A stretch of 47,413 bases of DNA from Fimenecus sp045632525 (GTDB taxonomy: Bacteria; Bacillota; Clostridia; Oscillospirales; Acutalibacteraceae), in assembly GCA_045632525.1 (NCBI GenBank), contig JAZQWV010000065.1, positions 1 through 47,413 of the forward strand. Reading direction: 5' to 3'. Under the pieces are notes generated by a model. That model saw only the letters and a program-made list of their open reading frames with translations, was not told the DNA's origin and made no database searches. The position numbers were made by a program, and so were the translations under genes. Every line of letters starts with the position of its first letter. Position 1 is the first letter of the stretch. This document shows positions 17,502 through 26,075 of the stretch, piece after piece.

Positions 17502-19797
17502 TTGCCCAATAATAATTATTTTCGATGCACTTGTCCAAATAGTCTATACAAGTACTGTTAATAAAATTAGTTTTTAGTTCGATTGGATTATCTAGAACTA
17601 TAGAATGCTTACTACCAATTTTCTCTAAGATACATATAATTATATACTTATGTCTAAATTCTAATTCTATATCTAAATTTAGTATTTCCATTGCTATATT
17701 TTTACATGTAGTAAATTCTTTCTCTTCAAAATAGTACAGTAATTCACATAATTTTGTGGATACAGTTATAAGAGGCATTGTATTATTATTTAATTGTTTT
17801 GTCATATTAATGAGTTTATAAAAATTATTAGTATCGCCTAATTTTCTATAAGCAGTTGCGGCATTTAAATATCCTATGCATTTTGTCCATTTATCACTAT
17901 GTAACAATGAGCAATTATTAAAATAATTTATTGCTTCTGTATAATTCTTTTCTTCTACACATAGCAATATGCCCATTAAATTAAGTGGATTAGCAATATT
18001 GCTGTTTCCAATCGATTTAAAATGCTGAATACTCTGTTGGCACTTATTATATGCAAGAGGGATGTCAAGCATATACATAGCATCCGTTGCTATATTATGT
18101 GTAACTTTTGCTAATTCTTTTATGTCATTGTTAGAAATAAAATAATTCTCTGCTGATTTACACATTGATAATGCAATTTCATACGGATAAACCATACCAC
18201 TTTGTCTTAACATAGAATAATACTCATGCTCAAGATTATATTCTTTGCATATTGTTATTGCTTCTGTAAAATACCTTAATTGATTATCCCATTCATCGTA
18301 AAAATCATAAATTGAAGACATTAACCTTATTGTTTTTACATACAACAGTGTATCTTTATCTTTTTCAATAGTTACTAAAAGTTTATTTAATATAGAAAGG
18401 GCTTTTTTACCATCGGATATACCATAATAGCTAAGAGCCGAATAAAACTTTAAATAAGGTAAATAAGCGGAGTTTTTTCTTTGTAGTTTGTTAGATAATT
18501 CCACTCCATTTTTATAGTCTTCTATCTCAATTAGACATTTTAATTTTTGAAGTTGGTTTATAAACTTTAAACTTTTATCAGTACATAATTTGTCATATTC
18601 ATAGCATAACTTTAGGGCTTCAGGAAACAATTTTGTCTCCATTTTATTTCCAATTAGTAATTGATAACATTTTAAGATATTGGGAGTATCATTAATATTT
18701 TCATACAATTCTTTAGATAAGCATAAATTTGTTATATACCTAGCATAATCATTATTTTTTAATTCAACTGTAAGAGAATGCTTATAATAATCTGCTATAT
18801 TTTTCAATATTTCGGTTTTATCAAAGTATTCATCTGAAAGTTCATTGATTGTTTTATGTGCTTCTTTACTTTCAAAGCAAAATTCTTCCTCTTCTATTTC
18901 TGATATAAGATGACTTGCATCTTCTATACTTTTTAATTTATCAAATATCTTTGCAATAGAAAAAATACCCAACATATCTTCACAATTAAACAAGAATCCG
19001 AGACAACTTGATTTTGCAAGTATGATTTTATATTCTTCTTTCATATTGTTAAATCTCTTTAAAATATATGGTTCAATTCCATTAATTAAAAAATCTGTAG
19101 GTAGCGAACGAATTGTTAGAGTACTGTTGCTCTTAAATATTAGATGTAGTTGTTCTAATTCATTTATAATGACGTTCGCAATTGAAAAGGTACCTTCACT
19201 TGCTATATATATATGCTCCAAATCTCTTTCAGAAATTTCTAGTTTTGTGCATTCAAATTGTTCGCAAAAGTATTCTTTTATTTCAGTTTTATTGTATTTA
19301 GAGAATGATAGGGTTTTAAATATTGTACTTTCTTTGATTTTTTTATAATTTATACTGTTTTTACAATCCGTATCTTCTTCAATAATAATTATAAATTTTG
19401 ATGTTAGCCTACTAAACTTTAATAACTCACATATAAAAGAAACATCACATTCATTAGCATCTGAAATATTTTCAAACGTTAATATTAGCTTATAAGAATT
19501 TTCGATAACATCAAGCATACTAAATATATATTCTGTTATACTTAAATTATCAGCCACATAGAAATTTTTATGATTTGTTGTTTCAAGTCCTGCTCTAATT
19601 TTACTTGCCAATATTTCCTTGAATGATGAATCAAATAATGAAAAATTGTAATTTATCCATATCTTGTTTTTGTAGTCTTTACATACAGCTCTAATGGTTT
19701 CACTTTTCCCCAAACCACTAATACCACTCACACAAATTCTATTATATCCTTGCTCAATGTAAGAAGAAAGCAACATTTTATATTCATTACTCTTCAT
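17479..19797 (-). CDS. STAND-type NTPase with C-terminal TPR-like repeats
   Basis: 772 residues. Walker A is GISGLGKS at 25-32; LILTFEN (104-110) fits Walker B, and KFIIIIEEDTD the next strand with a sensor-like end. A winged-helix-like part follows (about 230-330), then helical repeats (about 340-770) with TPR-style spacing such as KCYQLLIGNKMETKLFPEALKL. This is the layout of STAND signalling ATPases, whose repeats sense a ligand and whose NTPase core oligomerises. The start overlaps the TIR gene by 11 bp, so the two are translationally coupled; a separate TIR subunit may be its effector. The 3' end overlaps the radical-SAM gene by 23 bp, convergently. Defence or programmed-death function is inference from the class. 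Confidence 0.8.
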   Translation of the reverse strand: MKSNEYKMLLSSYIEQGYNRICVSGISGLGKSETIRAVCKDYKNKIWINYNFSLFDSSFKEILASKIRAGLETTNHKNFYVADNLSITEYIFSMLDVIENSYKLILTFENISDANECDVSFICELLKFSRLTSKFIIIIEEDTDCKNSINYKKIKESTIFKTLSFSKYNKTEIKEYFCEQFECTKLEISERDLEHIYIASEGTFSIANVIINELEQLHLIFKSNSTLTIRSLPTDFLINGIEPYILKRFNNMKEEYKIILAKSSCLGFLFNCEDMLGIFSIAKIFDKLKSIEDASHLISEIEEEEFCFESKEAHKTINELSDEYFDKTEILKNIADYYKHSLTVELKNNDYARYITNLCLSKELYENINDTPNILKCYQLLIGNKMETKLFPEALKLCYEYDKLCTDKSLKFINQLQKLKCLIEIEDYKNGVELSNKLQRKNSAYLPYLKFYSALSYYGISDGKKALSILNKLLVTIEKDKDTLLYVKTIRLMSSIYDFYDEWDNQLRYFTEAITICKEYNLEHEYYSMLRQSGMVYPYEIALSMCKSAENYFISNNDIKELAKVTHNIATDAMYMLDIPLAYNKCQQSIQHFKSIGNSNIANPLNLMGILLCVEEKNYTEAINYFNNCSLLHSDKWTKCIGYLNAATAYRKLGDTNNFYKLINMTKQLNNNTMPLITVSTKLCELLYYFEEKEFTTCKNIAMEILNLDIELEFRHKYIIICILEKIGSKHSIVLDNPIELKTNFINSTCIDYLDKCIENNYYWATTRFWEN

Positions 19798-20533
19798 TCG
19801 ATTCCAACAACCTTTTGAATTTAATCATAAATTCATTAATTGACAGTTCATTTGTTATTGATGCAAATAAACTGTAATTAATAATGTCTATTTGATTATT
19901 ATCCTTAATTTTAATAACTGCTTTTAAATTATCGTTTTTATCTAGCACATAATACAAATTATGAGTTAAATCATATTTAAAACAATAAGATGTATTGTTC
20001 GTATTAGATATTGGACTAATTGTAAAATTATATGTATCAAATTCCTCAATAGTAATTTGCTGTTTATTTGTGTTTTTCAAAAATAATTCTTTAATATTGA
20101 TATTATGTGACGAATCAATACAAGTATCATTGAGTTTTTTATTTAATATTTCAGCAATTTTTTCAATAGTATATTTTTCTCGTTGAATATAAAAGAATCC
20201 TCGATAAAAAGATGGCATATTTACATTTTCATATACAATCGGTAAAAAATATGGCAAGTCATTATTAAGATGTAAATTATTGTGAAAAGAAACAAACATT
20301 TCAAATCTTGGGTATGCTTTATTTAAATATTCTTTTGATACAAATGCTACAACACATTTGAAATTTCTATAAATTTTGCTTAATACATCTGGAGCATAGT
20401 TTCCCCACATTACATCAGGATTTTCCTCATCATAAAAGTAAGATATATTTAATTTTTTTAATTCATTCACAAAATTTTCCACATCTTCTTTTTGTTCTGT
20501 AGCATATGAAATACCTACTATTTTTTCTTCCAT
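19787..20533 (-). CDS. TIR-domain protein
   Basis: 248 residues, ATG at 20533 with AGGAGG 7 nt upstream inside repeat A2. Residues 1-130 form a TIR domain: VGISYATEQ (strand A), YFYDEENPDVMWG (BB-loop region), CVVAFVSKEYLNKAYPRFE with the conserved glutamate E78, and FLPIVYE. Bacterial TIR domains commonly hydrolyse NAD+ or make signalling nucleotides from it, and E78 is at the catalytic position. The C-terminal 110 residues are of unknown fold. It is the first gene of the minus-strand operon of segment A and overlaps the STAND gene, so it probably acts as effector or signal producer of that NTPase. No membrane segment is seen. Confidence 0.8.
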   Translation of the reverse strand: MEEKIVGISYATEQKEDVENFVNELKKLNISYFYDEENPDVMWGNYAPDVLSKIYRNFKCVVAFVSKEYLNKAYPRFEMFVSFHNNLHLNNDLPYFLPIVYENVNMPSFYRGFFYIQREKYTIEKIAEILNKKLNDTCIDSSHNINIKELFLKNTNKQQITIEEFDTYNFTISPISNTNNTSYCFKYDLTHNLYYVLDKNDNLKAVIKIKDNNQIDIINYSLFASITNELSINEFMIKFKRLLESNEE

Positions 20534-20540
20534 ATATTTA

Positions 20541-20594
20541 CCTCCTAAACAAAATCTAATGGTTTAACTTACAATAATCAATAGTTATTGTAAG
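20541..20594 (-). repeat. Site A2: right end of invertible segment A (54-bp inverted repeat)
   Basis: The exact inverted copy of A1: arms at 20568-20577 and 20585-20594 with centre TCAATAG, the complement of CTATTGA, followed toward the segment interior by the same 27-bp leader ending in CCTCCT (20541-20546). Identity stops precisely at the outer edge of the core site and at the ribosome binding site. Confidence 0.9.
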
Positions 20595-20618
20595 TTTTTG
20601 ATATTTTTATAATTAAAA

Positions 20619-21320
20619 TTATTTTTGTTCTTTCACATCTATTTTGGCAAATATGCCATCTTCAAATTGTGTGTCCAATATGCTTTGTAAGTCTTTAGAA
20701 AAGCTATTCATTTTTTCGTACTCGTTTTTTCTAATTAAATTAATGAAAGAAACAAAGCCGAATATAGTTACAATGAAAAAGCACAAAAGCATTATAGCGA
20801 CAATGCCATATGCTAAAATTACACCAATATCGATTTGATTATTTAATATAACGGTTAATACCGTTAAAATAACTGGTATAATTAATGTCTGAATAAAACG
20901 CATTATAATATCAGTTGTTCTTTGCTGTGTCTCTGCATATTTTTCTAATCGACTATCCATTCGAGATTTCAATTCAACTATATCTTTTGGTTCAACTGAA
21001 ATTAAAGATTTCTTTAACCATATGTATAAAGATTCACAATATTTTTTGTGTTCTTTTATATCTTTATCACTGTTTTTTATTTCGTAATGCTGTGCGTATG
21101 AAAAGACTATCAGTGAAACAATAGCTTCTACTCCTAATGGTACAAAAAAGTATTGTCTAATTTGCTCTATATAGAGGAAAACTACAGCGCTTATTGCAGA
21201 TAGTATTAAAGCTACTAAAAGCACTATCATAAGTTTTGGTATTCTTTTAAGAGCTTTAGATACTGGTATTCTATTATCTTTCAAATATTTTAAATAACTT
21301 CTATATAACAATAACTCCAT
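20619..21320 (-). CDS. Four-helix membrane protein between the two invertible segments
   Basis: 233 residues from the ATG at 21320 (MELLLYRSY), chosen because AAGGAG lies 9 nt upstream. Two hydrophobic helix pairs (about 30-75 and 145-195) flank a charged cytoplasmic loop containing SDKDIKEHKKYCESLYIWLKKS. I do not recognise the family; the shape recalls small effector membrane proteins of conflict systems. It lies outside both inversion segments and reads toward A2; with only 24 bp to that site and no terminator, it could form an operon with whichever gene pair occupies that end of segment A. A possible promoter (TTGGTT, 16 bp, TAATAG) lies near 21395-21425 beside site B1. Confidence 0.7.
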   Translation of the reverse strand: MELLLYRSYLKYLKDNRIPVSKALKRIPKLMIVLLVALILSAISAVVFLYIEQIRQYFFVPLGVEAIVSLIVFSYAQHYEIKNSDKDIKEHKKYCESLYIWLKKSLISVEPKDIVELKSRMDSRLEKYAETQQRTTDIIMRFIQTLIIPVILTVLTVILNNQIDIGVILAYGIVAIMLLCFFIVTIFGFVSFINLIRKNEYEKMNSFSKDLQSILDTQFEDGIFAKIDVKEQK

Positions 21321-21367
21321 AAAGACACACTCCTTATGCATATTTATTTAATAATTATGTTTATTTC

Positions 21368-21400
21368 AAGTCATCTCAAGTTAGGGGATGACTTTTTCTA
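21368..21400 (+). terminator. Terminator hairpin between segments A and B
   Basis: Arms AAGTCATC (21368-21375) and GATGACTT (21387-21394), then TTTTTCT on the + strand. It would stop + transcripts coming from segment A before they enter segment B. Confidence 0.7.
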
Positions 21401-21423
21401 TTATGATGTTTTTTATAGCAACC

Positions 21424-21454
21424 AACTTACAATAACCTCTTATTATTGTGAGTT
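21424..21454 (+). repeat. Site B1: left end of invertible segment B
   Basis: Arms CTTACAATAA (21426-21435) and TTATTGTGAG (21443-21452) surround the 7-bp centre CCTCTTA. The arms are the same as in the A sites except for one base, while the centre differs. The inverted copy B2 lies at 26076-26106; identity is 31 bp. Confidence 0.9.
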
Positions 21455-21524
21455 TAATAAATTAAAGTTTTCGTTTGATTAGTAATCTTTTTCTATAGCT
21501 TAATAATTAAAATGAGGAGCAAAT

Positions 21525-22199
21525 ATGAATCCTATAACAAAGTTAAATTCGTTTGTATTTTCCATATCTACATCTATCGTATATTTTGTGTGGAATGAAT
21601 TGTCAAAAATAACTTTTGAAACAAAATTTATAAATATTCTATTAACTTTAGTTGCATCAATAAGCTTTTATAGATTGTTATATAGATTAGGACTACTTTT
21701 ATGTGAGAAAAATGATTTAATAAAGAAACTTATTTTAGGTAAAAAATATTTTCACGGTATTTGGGTAGGTTTCTATATTTATAATGATGTACCTACTTTA
21801 TATTATGAAATTTTTGATCAAACAGTAGAAAAGCTTACTATTACTGGTAGAGCTTTTGATATCGAAGGTAATTATAAAGAAAGTTGGACGATTGTAGACC
21901 CATACATTAATGTCGAAGAGTCAAAAATGTCATATTATTATGAAACAATAGAAACAGATAATAATTCAATTAATATTGGCTTCGTAAAAGCCAATATTGT
22001 GTTTAAAAAACAGACAGAAGCTATCCAAACCGAAGGATTTGCAATAGATAGTGATGATACTATTAAGGTGTTCTTTTTTGATATGAAAACAAATTGCAAA
22101 GTAAATAAAACTGTTAAATCAAAAGATTTTTATAATAAAGAACTATATGATAAAGCAATGCAGTTGTACAGCAACAATTGCAAGCACTTCATTCCTTAA
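21525..22199 (+). CDS. Two-helix membrane protein with Cap15-like beta-rich domain
   Basis: 224 residues, ATG preceded by GAGGAG. Two hydrophobic helices (about 8-25 and 35-55) are followed by a beta-rich domain that starts YFHGIWVGFYIY and continues with EKLTITGRAFDIEGNYKES and KVFFFDMK. Two N-terminal helices plus a barrel opening with a GxWxG segment is the arrangement of Cap15 (S-2TM-beta) effectors, which bind cyclic nucleotides in CBASS and damage the inner membrane. No CD-NTase gene is visible in the window, so if it is a receptor its ligand must come from elsewhere or be different. It is the first gene after site B1 and is followed after 44 bp by the aminotransferase-like gene. Confidence 0.5.
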   Translation: MNPITKLNSFVFSISTSIVYFVWNELSKITFETKFINILLTLVASISFYRLLYRLGLLLCEKNDLIKKLILGKKYFHGIWVGFYIYNDVPTLYYEIFDQTVEKLTITGRAFDIEGNYKESWTIVDPYINVEESKMSYYYETIETDNNSINIGFVKANIVFKKQTEAIQTEGFAIDSDDTIKVFFFDMKTNCKVNKTVKSKDFYNKELYDKAMQLYSNNCKHFIP

Positions 22200-22243
22200 A
22201 TTGTTATTCACAAAATAGTATTTAAAATGATTGGTGATTTTAA

Positions 22244-23410
22244 TTGGCTTTTATTGATGACATAAATAAATTGGATGATATATTTGAATATGAAAAAAGG
22301 AAGGAAAAAGAATATGGCACCACCATTCATAATGTATCACATTGGGATTCATCTACCAATTTCCAACAAATAATGAATCGAGTGCTAGTCTTACCTAAAT
22401 CGTCAATGCCATGGAACTACTGCTACACATATTCCTTATCTAAAAAAACACGAAAAGGTGTTTTAAAGCATTTAGGTGTACCAGAAACACTCTTGAATGA
22501 CAAGATGGGATTGTTTTTGCCATCAAGTACATTGTCGATTGTAAATCTTGTGAATTTATTAGTACATAAGAATAAAAAGAAATTATGTATATTGCATCCA
22601 GCATATTTTAGTGTCGAACATTGCTGTGATATGTTCTCCCTGAACTATTCCATCGAATATATATCCTTTGTTAATGGACATGCTATAATTCCAATAAAAA
22701 AAATATTAGAAAGTGGATATGATTGCATTTGGATAACATCACCAATATTTTGTACAAGTGTATATTTTGATGATTCTGAAATAGATAAAATTATTCAACT
22801 ACACAAAGCTGGTATTACTGTTGTCATTGATGAAAGTTTAGCTCTACCTGATAAGGAGTTAGTGCGTTTTGTACCTATTGACAAGAATATTTTTTTCATT
22901 TACAGTCCCCATAAAGCGATTTCAATCAATGGTATAAAATTCTCTGTTATTGTATGTGATAAATCATATGATGATTTTTTGGAACAATGGGTTGATGTTT
23001 TTTCAGGAGCTCTTTCTAGTTCCAATCAAGATGCCATATTACATTATATTTCACAAAATTATATATTTGATTGTTATCCTGAATATATAAAATATATCGA
23101 TGATTCAAAATCTAAAATTGAAAAAATTGTTGCAAAATATGTTTTTGCACAAATGCTGCCTAACTCTTGTGGACATTATATAACTATCTTTATTGAGACT
23201 TCCATAAACAACACAAGTGATATGATAAGTTTAGCAAAAGACATTATAAATAAATGCCACACATCAATTATTCCGGGAGAATTGAACGGTTTCAACCCTA
23301 TATCAAAATTTTGCTTTAGAGTAAATTTGACTGGAAATATCGATCAATTATGTAGAGACATTGAAAATATTTTAAATTTTTTCAATCAGTTTTTGGATTC
23401 TCAAAAGTGA
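22244..23410 (+). CDS. PLP-dependent aminotransferase-like protein (fold type I)
   Basis: 388 residues. TTG at 22244 is the only possible start (an in-frame stop precedes it) and GGTGA lies 7 nt upstream. The pattern fits class I/II aminotransferases: LFLPSSTLSIVNLV (cofactor phosphate region), CIWITSPIF, VVIDESLAL with the pyridine-nitrogen aspartate, and YSPHKAISINGIKF with the PLP lysine. Sequence around the substrate pocket is divergent, so the reaction (transamination, decarboxylation or condensation) cannot be fixed. Together with the KamA-like, ligase and NspC-like enzymes on the same strand it suggests a short amino-acid-derived pathway. The 3' end overlaps the pentapeptide-repeat gene by 29 bp, convergently. 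Confidence 0.75.
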   Translation: MAFIDDINKLDDIFEYEKRKEKEYGTTIHNVSHWDSSTNFQQIMNRVLVLPKSSMPWNYCYTYSLSKKTRKGVLKHLGVPETLLNDKMGLFLPSSTLSIVNLVNLLVHKNKKKLCILHPAYFSVEHCCDMFSLNYSIEYISFVNGHAIIPIKKILESGYDCIWITSPIFCTSVYFDDSEIDKIIQLHKAGITVVIDESLALPDKELVRFVPIDKNIFFIYSPHKAISINGIKFSVIVCDKSYDDFLEQWVDVFSGALSSSNQDAILHYISQNYIFDCYPEYIKYIDDSKSKIEKIVAKYVFAQMLPNSCGHYITIFIETSINNTSDMISLAKDIINKCHTSIIPGELNGFNPISKFCFRVNLTGNIDQLCRDIENILNFFNQFLDSQK

Positions 23411-24884
23411 TTGTTATTGATTTAATATTTTTATTGTTGTATCCATAAAAATCAGCATTATCATTTAATCCATTTTCTATAATTATGCCCGTTACATTTG
23501 CAATTATTTGACTGATTAAAGGTTCAACTGGTGTTATATGTGGAATAACTATTGATTGATTGAATGAATTTATATTCGTTATTTGTTCAGCACTCATTTT
23601 GTCCACATTAATATTATGATGATTTTTATCGTTTTCATTTTTCATTTTATCCTTTTTATTAATAGCGTTAATTATAAAAGGAGTTATGCATCCTAACAAT
23701 GAAATAAATGCACTAAAATATGGAAGTAAAGCTTCGGCAACTTCAAAATTTTCTATAAAAGAACCTTGCTTTGCATAATTCAGTTTTGTGATATTGGCAT
23801 TTGGATAATATTTTTTTCTAATCTGTTCGAGTATTGTTACAAGTTGGACGGCTGGCGCAATTGAATAAATAATTTCAACTTCAACATTTTTATTTAAAGA
23901 GAGTTGACTAGGAAGATTGTTCAATTCAACTTGTAATTGGTTTTGGAATTTTTGAAATCTGAAATATATTTCATTAGCATACTCACGGATATATGGTAAA
24001 GCTTGACTATATGCGATACTTTCTTCGGTATTCTCAATTAACATTGTAAGACACTGCCATATTTTCATCTGTACAAATTGAGAAATCGCGTTCTTTTCAT
24101 TTAAGTATTTAGTTATTATTTTTAAAAACTGGATTTCGTCGTTTTTCACTAGAATATCTTGCCTTATCATCTGGCACATCGCTTTGACACAACCCAAAAT
24201 TGCTAAATCATGATAATCATCTACTAGATTTATATGTAGAATTGCCGCATTAATCAAAAAATAATTGTTAATAAAGTCTGCTTCAATTTCTTCAAGATTA
24301 GATTGTTTAATCAAGTCAGTTAGTACTCTTTTTGAGAAACCAAAATTATATCCAAGCAACATAGGGTTAATTTGAACATCAATAAATTCACAGTTTTCAA
24401 ATATTTGATAGTAAAACGATTCTGTAAAACTAGTATTTTTAATTGTACAGTTTTTAAAAGTGTTAAGTGTGATTGTACTACTATCTACTGGGAATTGCTC
24501 AAAAATACAGTTGACAAAGTCTGTGTTTGTAAGCGTTATACTTTCAAACATACAATTTTCAAATGTGCAATTTATAAAAATGGAATTAGTTATGGTTGAG
24601 TTACTAAAATCTACTCCAATAAATTTACAATCATTATTCCAAAGTGAGCACATATCGGCTCCTTGCATATTGCAATTTGAAAAAGTAGTTGCAATAAATT
24701 TGGAACTTAAAAATGATACATTCGTAAAATTATTGTTATACAATTCTCCAGCATCTATTGTAGAACTTGACAGCTCAAGTGAATTAGCATCAATCTTGTT
24801 TAAAATTAGATTATTAAATAAGTAAAAATTCAGTTTAGCGAAAGGTTTAAATGGCTGGTTGTTATAATTTGTAATTTCTTTCAT
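23382..24884 (-). CDS. Pentapeptide-repeat protein with helical and membrane-like C-terminal part
   Basis: 500 residues, ATG preceded by AAGGAG. Residues about 35-175 form a right-handed pentapeptide-repeat helix, with runs such as FSNCNMQGADMCSLWNNDCKF, SIFINCTFENCMF and DFVNCIF. A helical domain (about 190-370) follows, then a hydrophobic stretch (about 385-410, AEALLPYFSAFISLLGCITPFI) and a KKDKMKNENDKN linker to a small C-terminal tail. Pentapeptide-repeat modules with helical or membrane effectors occur in bacterial conflict systems, but the function here is unknown. It is antisense to, and flanked on both sides by, + strand genes: its end overlaps the aminotransferase-like gene and its start is 29 bp from the decarboxylase start. 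Confidence 0.75.
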   Translation of the reverse strand: MKEITNYNNQPFKPFAKLNFYLFNNLILNKIDANSLELSSSTIDAGELYNNNFTNVSFLSSKFIATTFSNCNMQGADMCSLWNNDCKFIGVDFSNSTITNSIFINCTFENCMFESITLTNTDFVNCIFEQFPVDSSTITLNTFKNCTIKNTSFTESFYYQIFENCEFIDVQINPMLLGYNFGFSKRVLTDLIKQSNLEEIEADFINNYFLINAAILHINLVDDYHDLAILGCVKAMCQMIRQDILVKNDEIQFLKIITKYLNEKNAISQFVQMKIWQCLTMLIENTEESIAYSQALPYIREYANEIYFRFQKFQNQLQVELNNLPSQLSLNKNVEVEIIYSIAPAVQLVTILEQIRKKYYPNANITKLNYAKQGSFIENFEVAEALLPYFSAFISLLGCITPFIINAINKKDKMKNENDKNHHNINVDKMSAEQITNINSFNQSIVIPHITPVEPLISQIIANVTGIIIENGLNDNADFYGYNNKNIKSITITFENPKTD

Positions 24885-24913
24885 TATTAAGCTCCTTTAT
24901 TTTGTGAGGTATT

Positions 24914-26044
24914 ATGAGATTACGCATTGATAATATTAAAAGTTTGCCAACTCCGTGTTATTTAATTGATTATGATTATCTTTTGAATAATATTAAATTA
25001 GCAAAAAAACGCTGCGAAGATTTAAATGTAAAAATGCTTTTATCAATTAAAGGCTTTCCACTTTACTCCATATTCGAAGATATATCACCTTATTTTGATG
25101 GTGTTTCTGCTTCTAGCTTATTTGAAGCAAAAGCAGGACAACTTATGAAGAAAGAAGTTCATATACATTCTCCTGTTTATAATGCAATCGATTTTGAAGA
25201 AATATCAAGTATATGTGACCATATTGTATTCAATTCGATATCACAATTGAAAATTTATGGTCCTAAAATTGATGAATGTAAAAAAATTGGATTACGAATT
25301 AATCCAGAATACTCCGAGGTGGCAATTGAGAAATATAATCCTTGTTGTGAATATTCACGATTTGGTGTAACACAGGCAAATCTATGCAATAATACATTAC
25401 CAGAAATAGGTGGTTTGCATATGCACACTATGTGTGAAAACGAAGCAGAATCATTTGCACGCATTATTAATAAGACATCCAATAAATTTAACAAGCTTTT
25501 CGAGAAAATCTCCTGGATAAATTTTGGTGGTGGCCAACTTATAACTGAACCCAATTATAATCTTGAATGTTTGAAACAACCCATTAATAATCTAATAAAT
25601 AATTACAGATTAAAAATATATATCGAGCCATGTGAATCTCTTGTATCAGAATCGGGGTTTCTCGTTGCTACTGTTTTAGATATAATTGACAATGGTAAGC
25701 TCATAGCAATTTTAGACACTTCGGCAGTTTGCCATATGCCAGAAATTTTAGAAATGCCATATATGCCTGATATTGAATATCCTACCAATTCAAGAGATTG
25801 CAAATATCCATATATTATTGCAGGAAATAGTTGTTTGGCTGGTGATATAATAGGTGAATATTTTTTTGAAAATCCACTTAAGATAGGAGATAAAATAGTT
25901 TTTTCAGAAATGGGAGCATATACCTTTTGTAAGGCAAATTATTTTAATGGAATTAATTTGCCAACTATTGCATTGTATAAAAACAATTCTTTATTTCAAA
26001 TATTAAAACAATATAATTATGAGAATTATAAATCAATATACTAG
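24914..26044 (+). CDS. NspC-like PLP-dependent carboxy(nor)spermidine decarboxylase family protein
   Basis: 376 residues, ATG preceded by GAGG. It matches the alanine-racemase-fold decarboxylases of the NspC type over full length: TPCYLIDYDYL at the start, K46 in LLSIKGFP as the PLP lysine, FDGVSASSLFEA, GLRINPEYSEV, GGLHMHTMCEN, NFGGGQLIT for the cofactor phosphate, EPCES, and the catalytic cysteine region GNSCLAGD. NspC decarboxylates carboxynorspermidine or carboxyspermidine. The partner dehydrogenase of that pathway is not in the window, so a related amino-acid-like substrate is possible. Only 29 bp separate its start from the divergent pentapeptide gene, leaving no room for promoters between; its transcript may come from the genes upstream, running antisense through the pentapeptide gene. 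Confidence 0.85.
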   Translation: MRLRIDNIKSLPTPCYLIDYDYLLNNIKLAKKRCEDLNVKMLLSIKGFPLYSIFEDISPYFDGVSASSLFEAKAGQLMKKEVHIHSPVYNAIDFEEISSICDHIVFNSISQLKIYGPKIDECKKIGLRINPEYSEVAIEKYNPCCEYSRFGVTQANLCNNTLPEIGGLHMHTMCENEAESFARIINKTSNKFNKLFEKISWINFGGGQLITEPNYNLECLKQPINNLINNYRLKIYIEPCESLVSESGFLVATVLDIIDNGKLIAILDTSAVCHMPEILEMPYMPDIEYPTNSRDCKYPYIIAGNSCLAGDIIGEYFFENPLKIGDKIVFSEMGAYTFCKANYFNGINLPTIALYKNNSLFQILKQYNYENYKSIY

Positions 26045-26075
26045 AAAAATAGTTCATATATTAAGGGAGTAATAT

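Larger units (their letters stand above)
15452..20594. mobile_element. Predicted invertible DNA segment A
   Basis: A 5.14-kb stretch bounded by the 54-bp inverted repeats A1 and A2, next to a tyrosine recombinase. It contains two operons facing each other: ligase + radical SAM from the left and TIR + STAND from the right. Their last genes overlap by 23 bp. Recombination at the 7-bp centres would flip the segment and place the other operon, with an identical leader and ribosome binding site, behind each flank. On the right flank the fixed membrane-protein gene (20619-21320, minus) runs toward A2 and stops only 24 bp from it, so readthrough expression of the adjoining operon is likely. Inversion itself is inferred, not observed. 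Confidence 0.75.
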
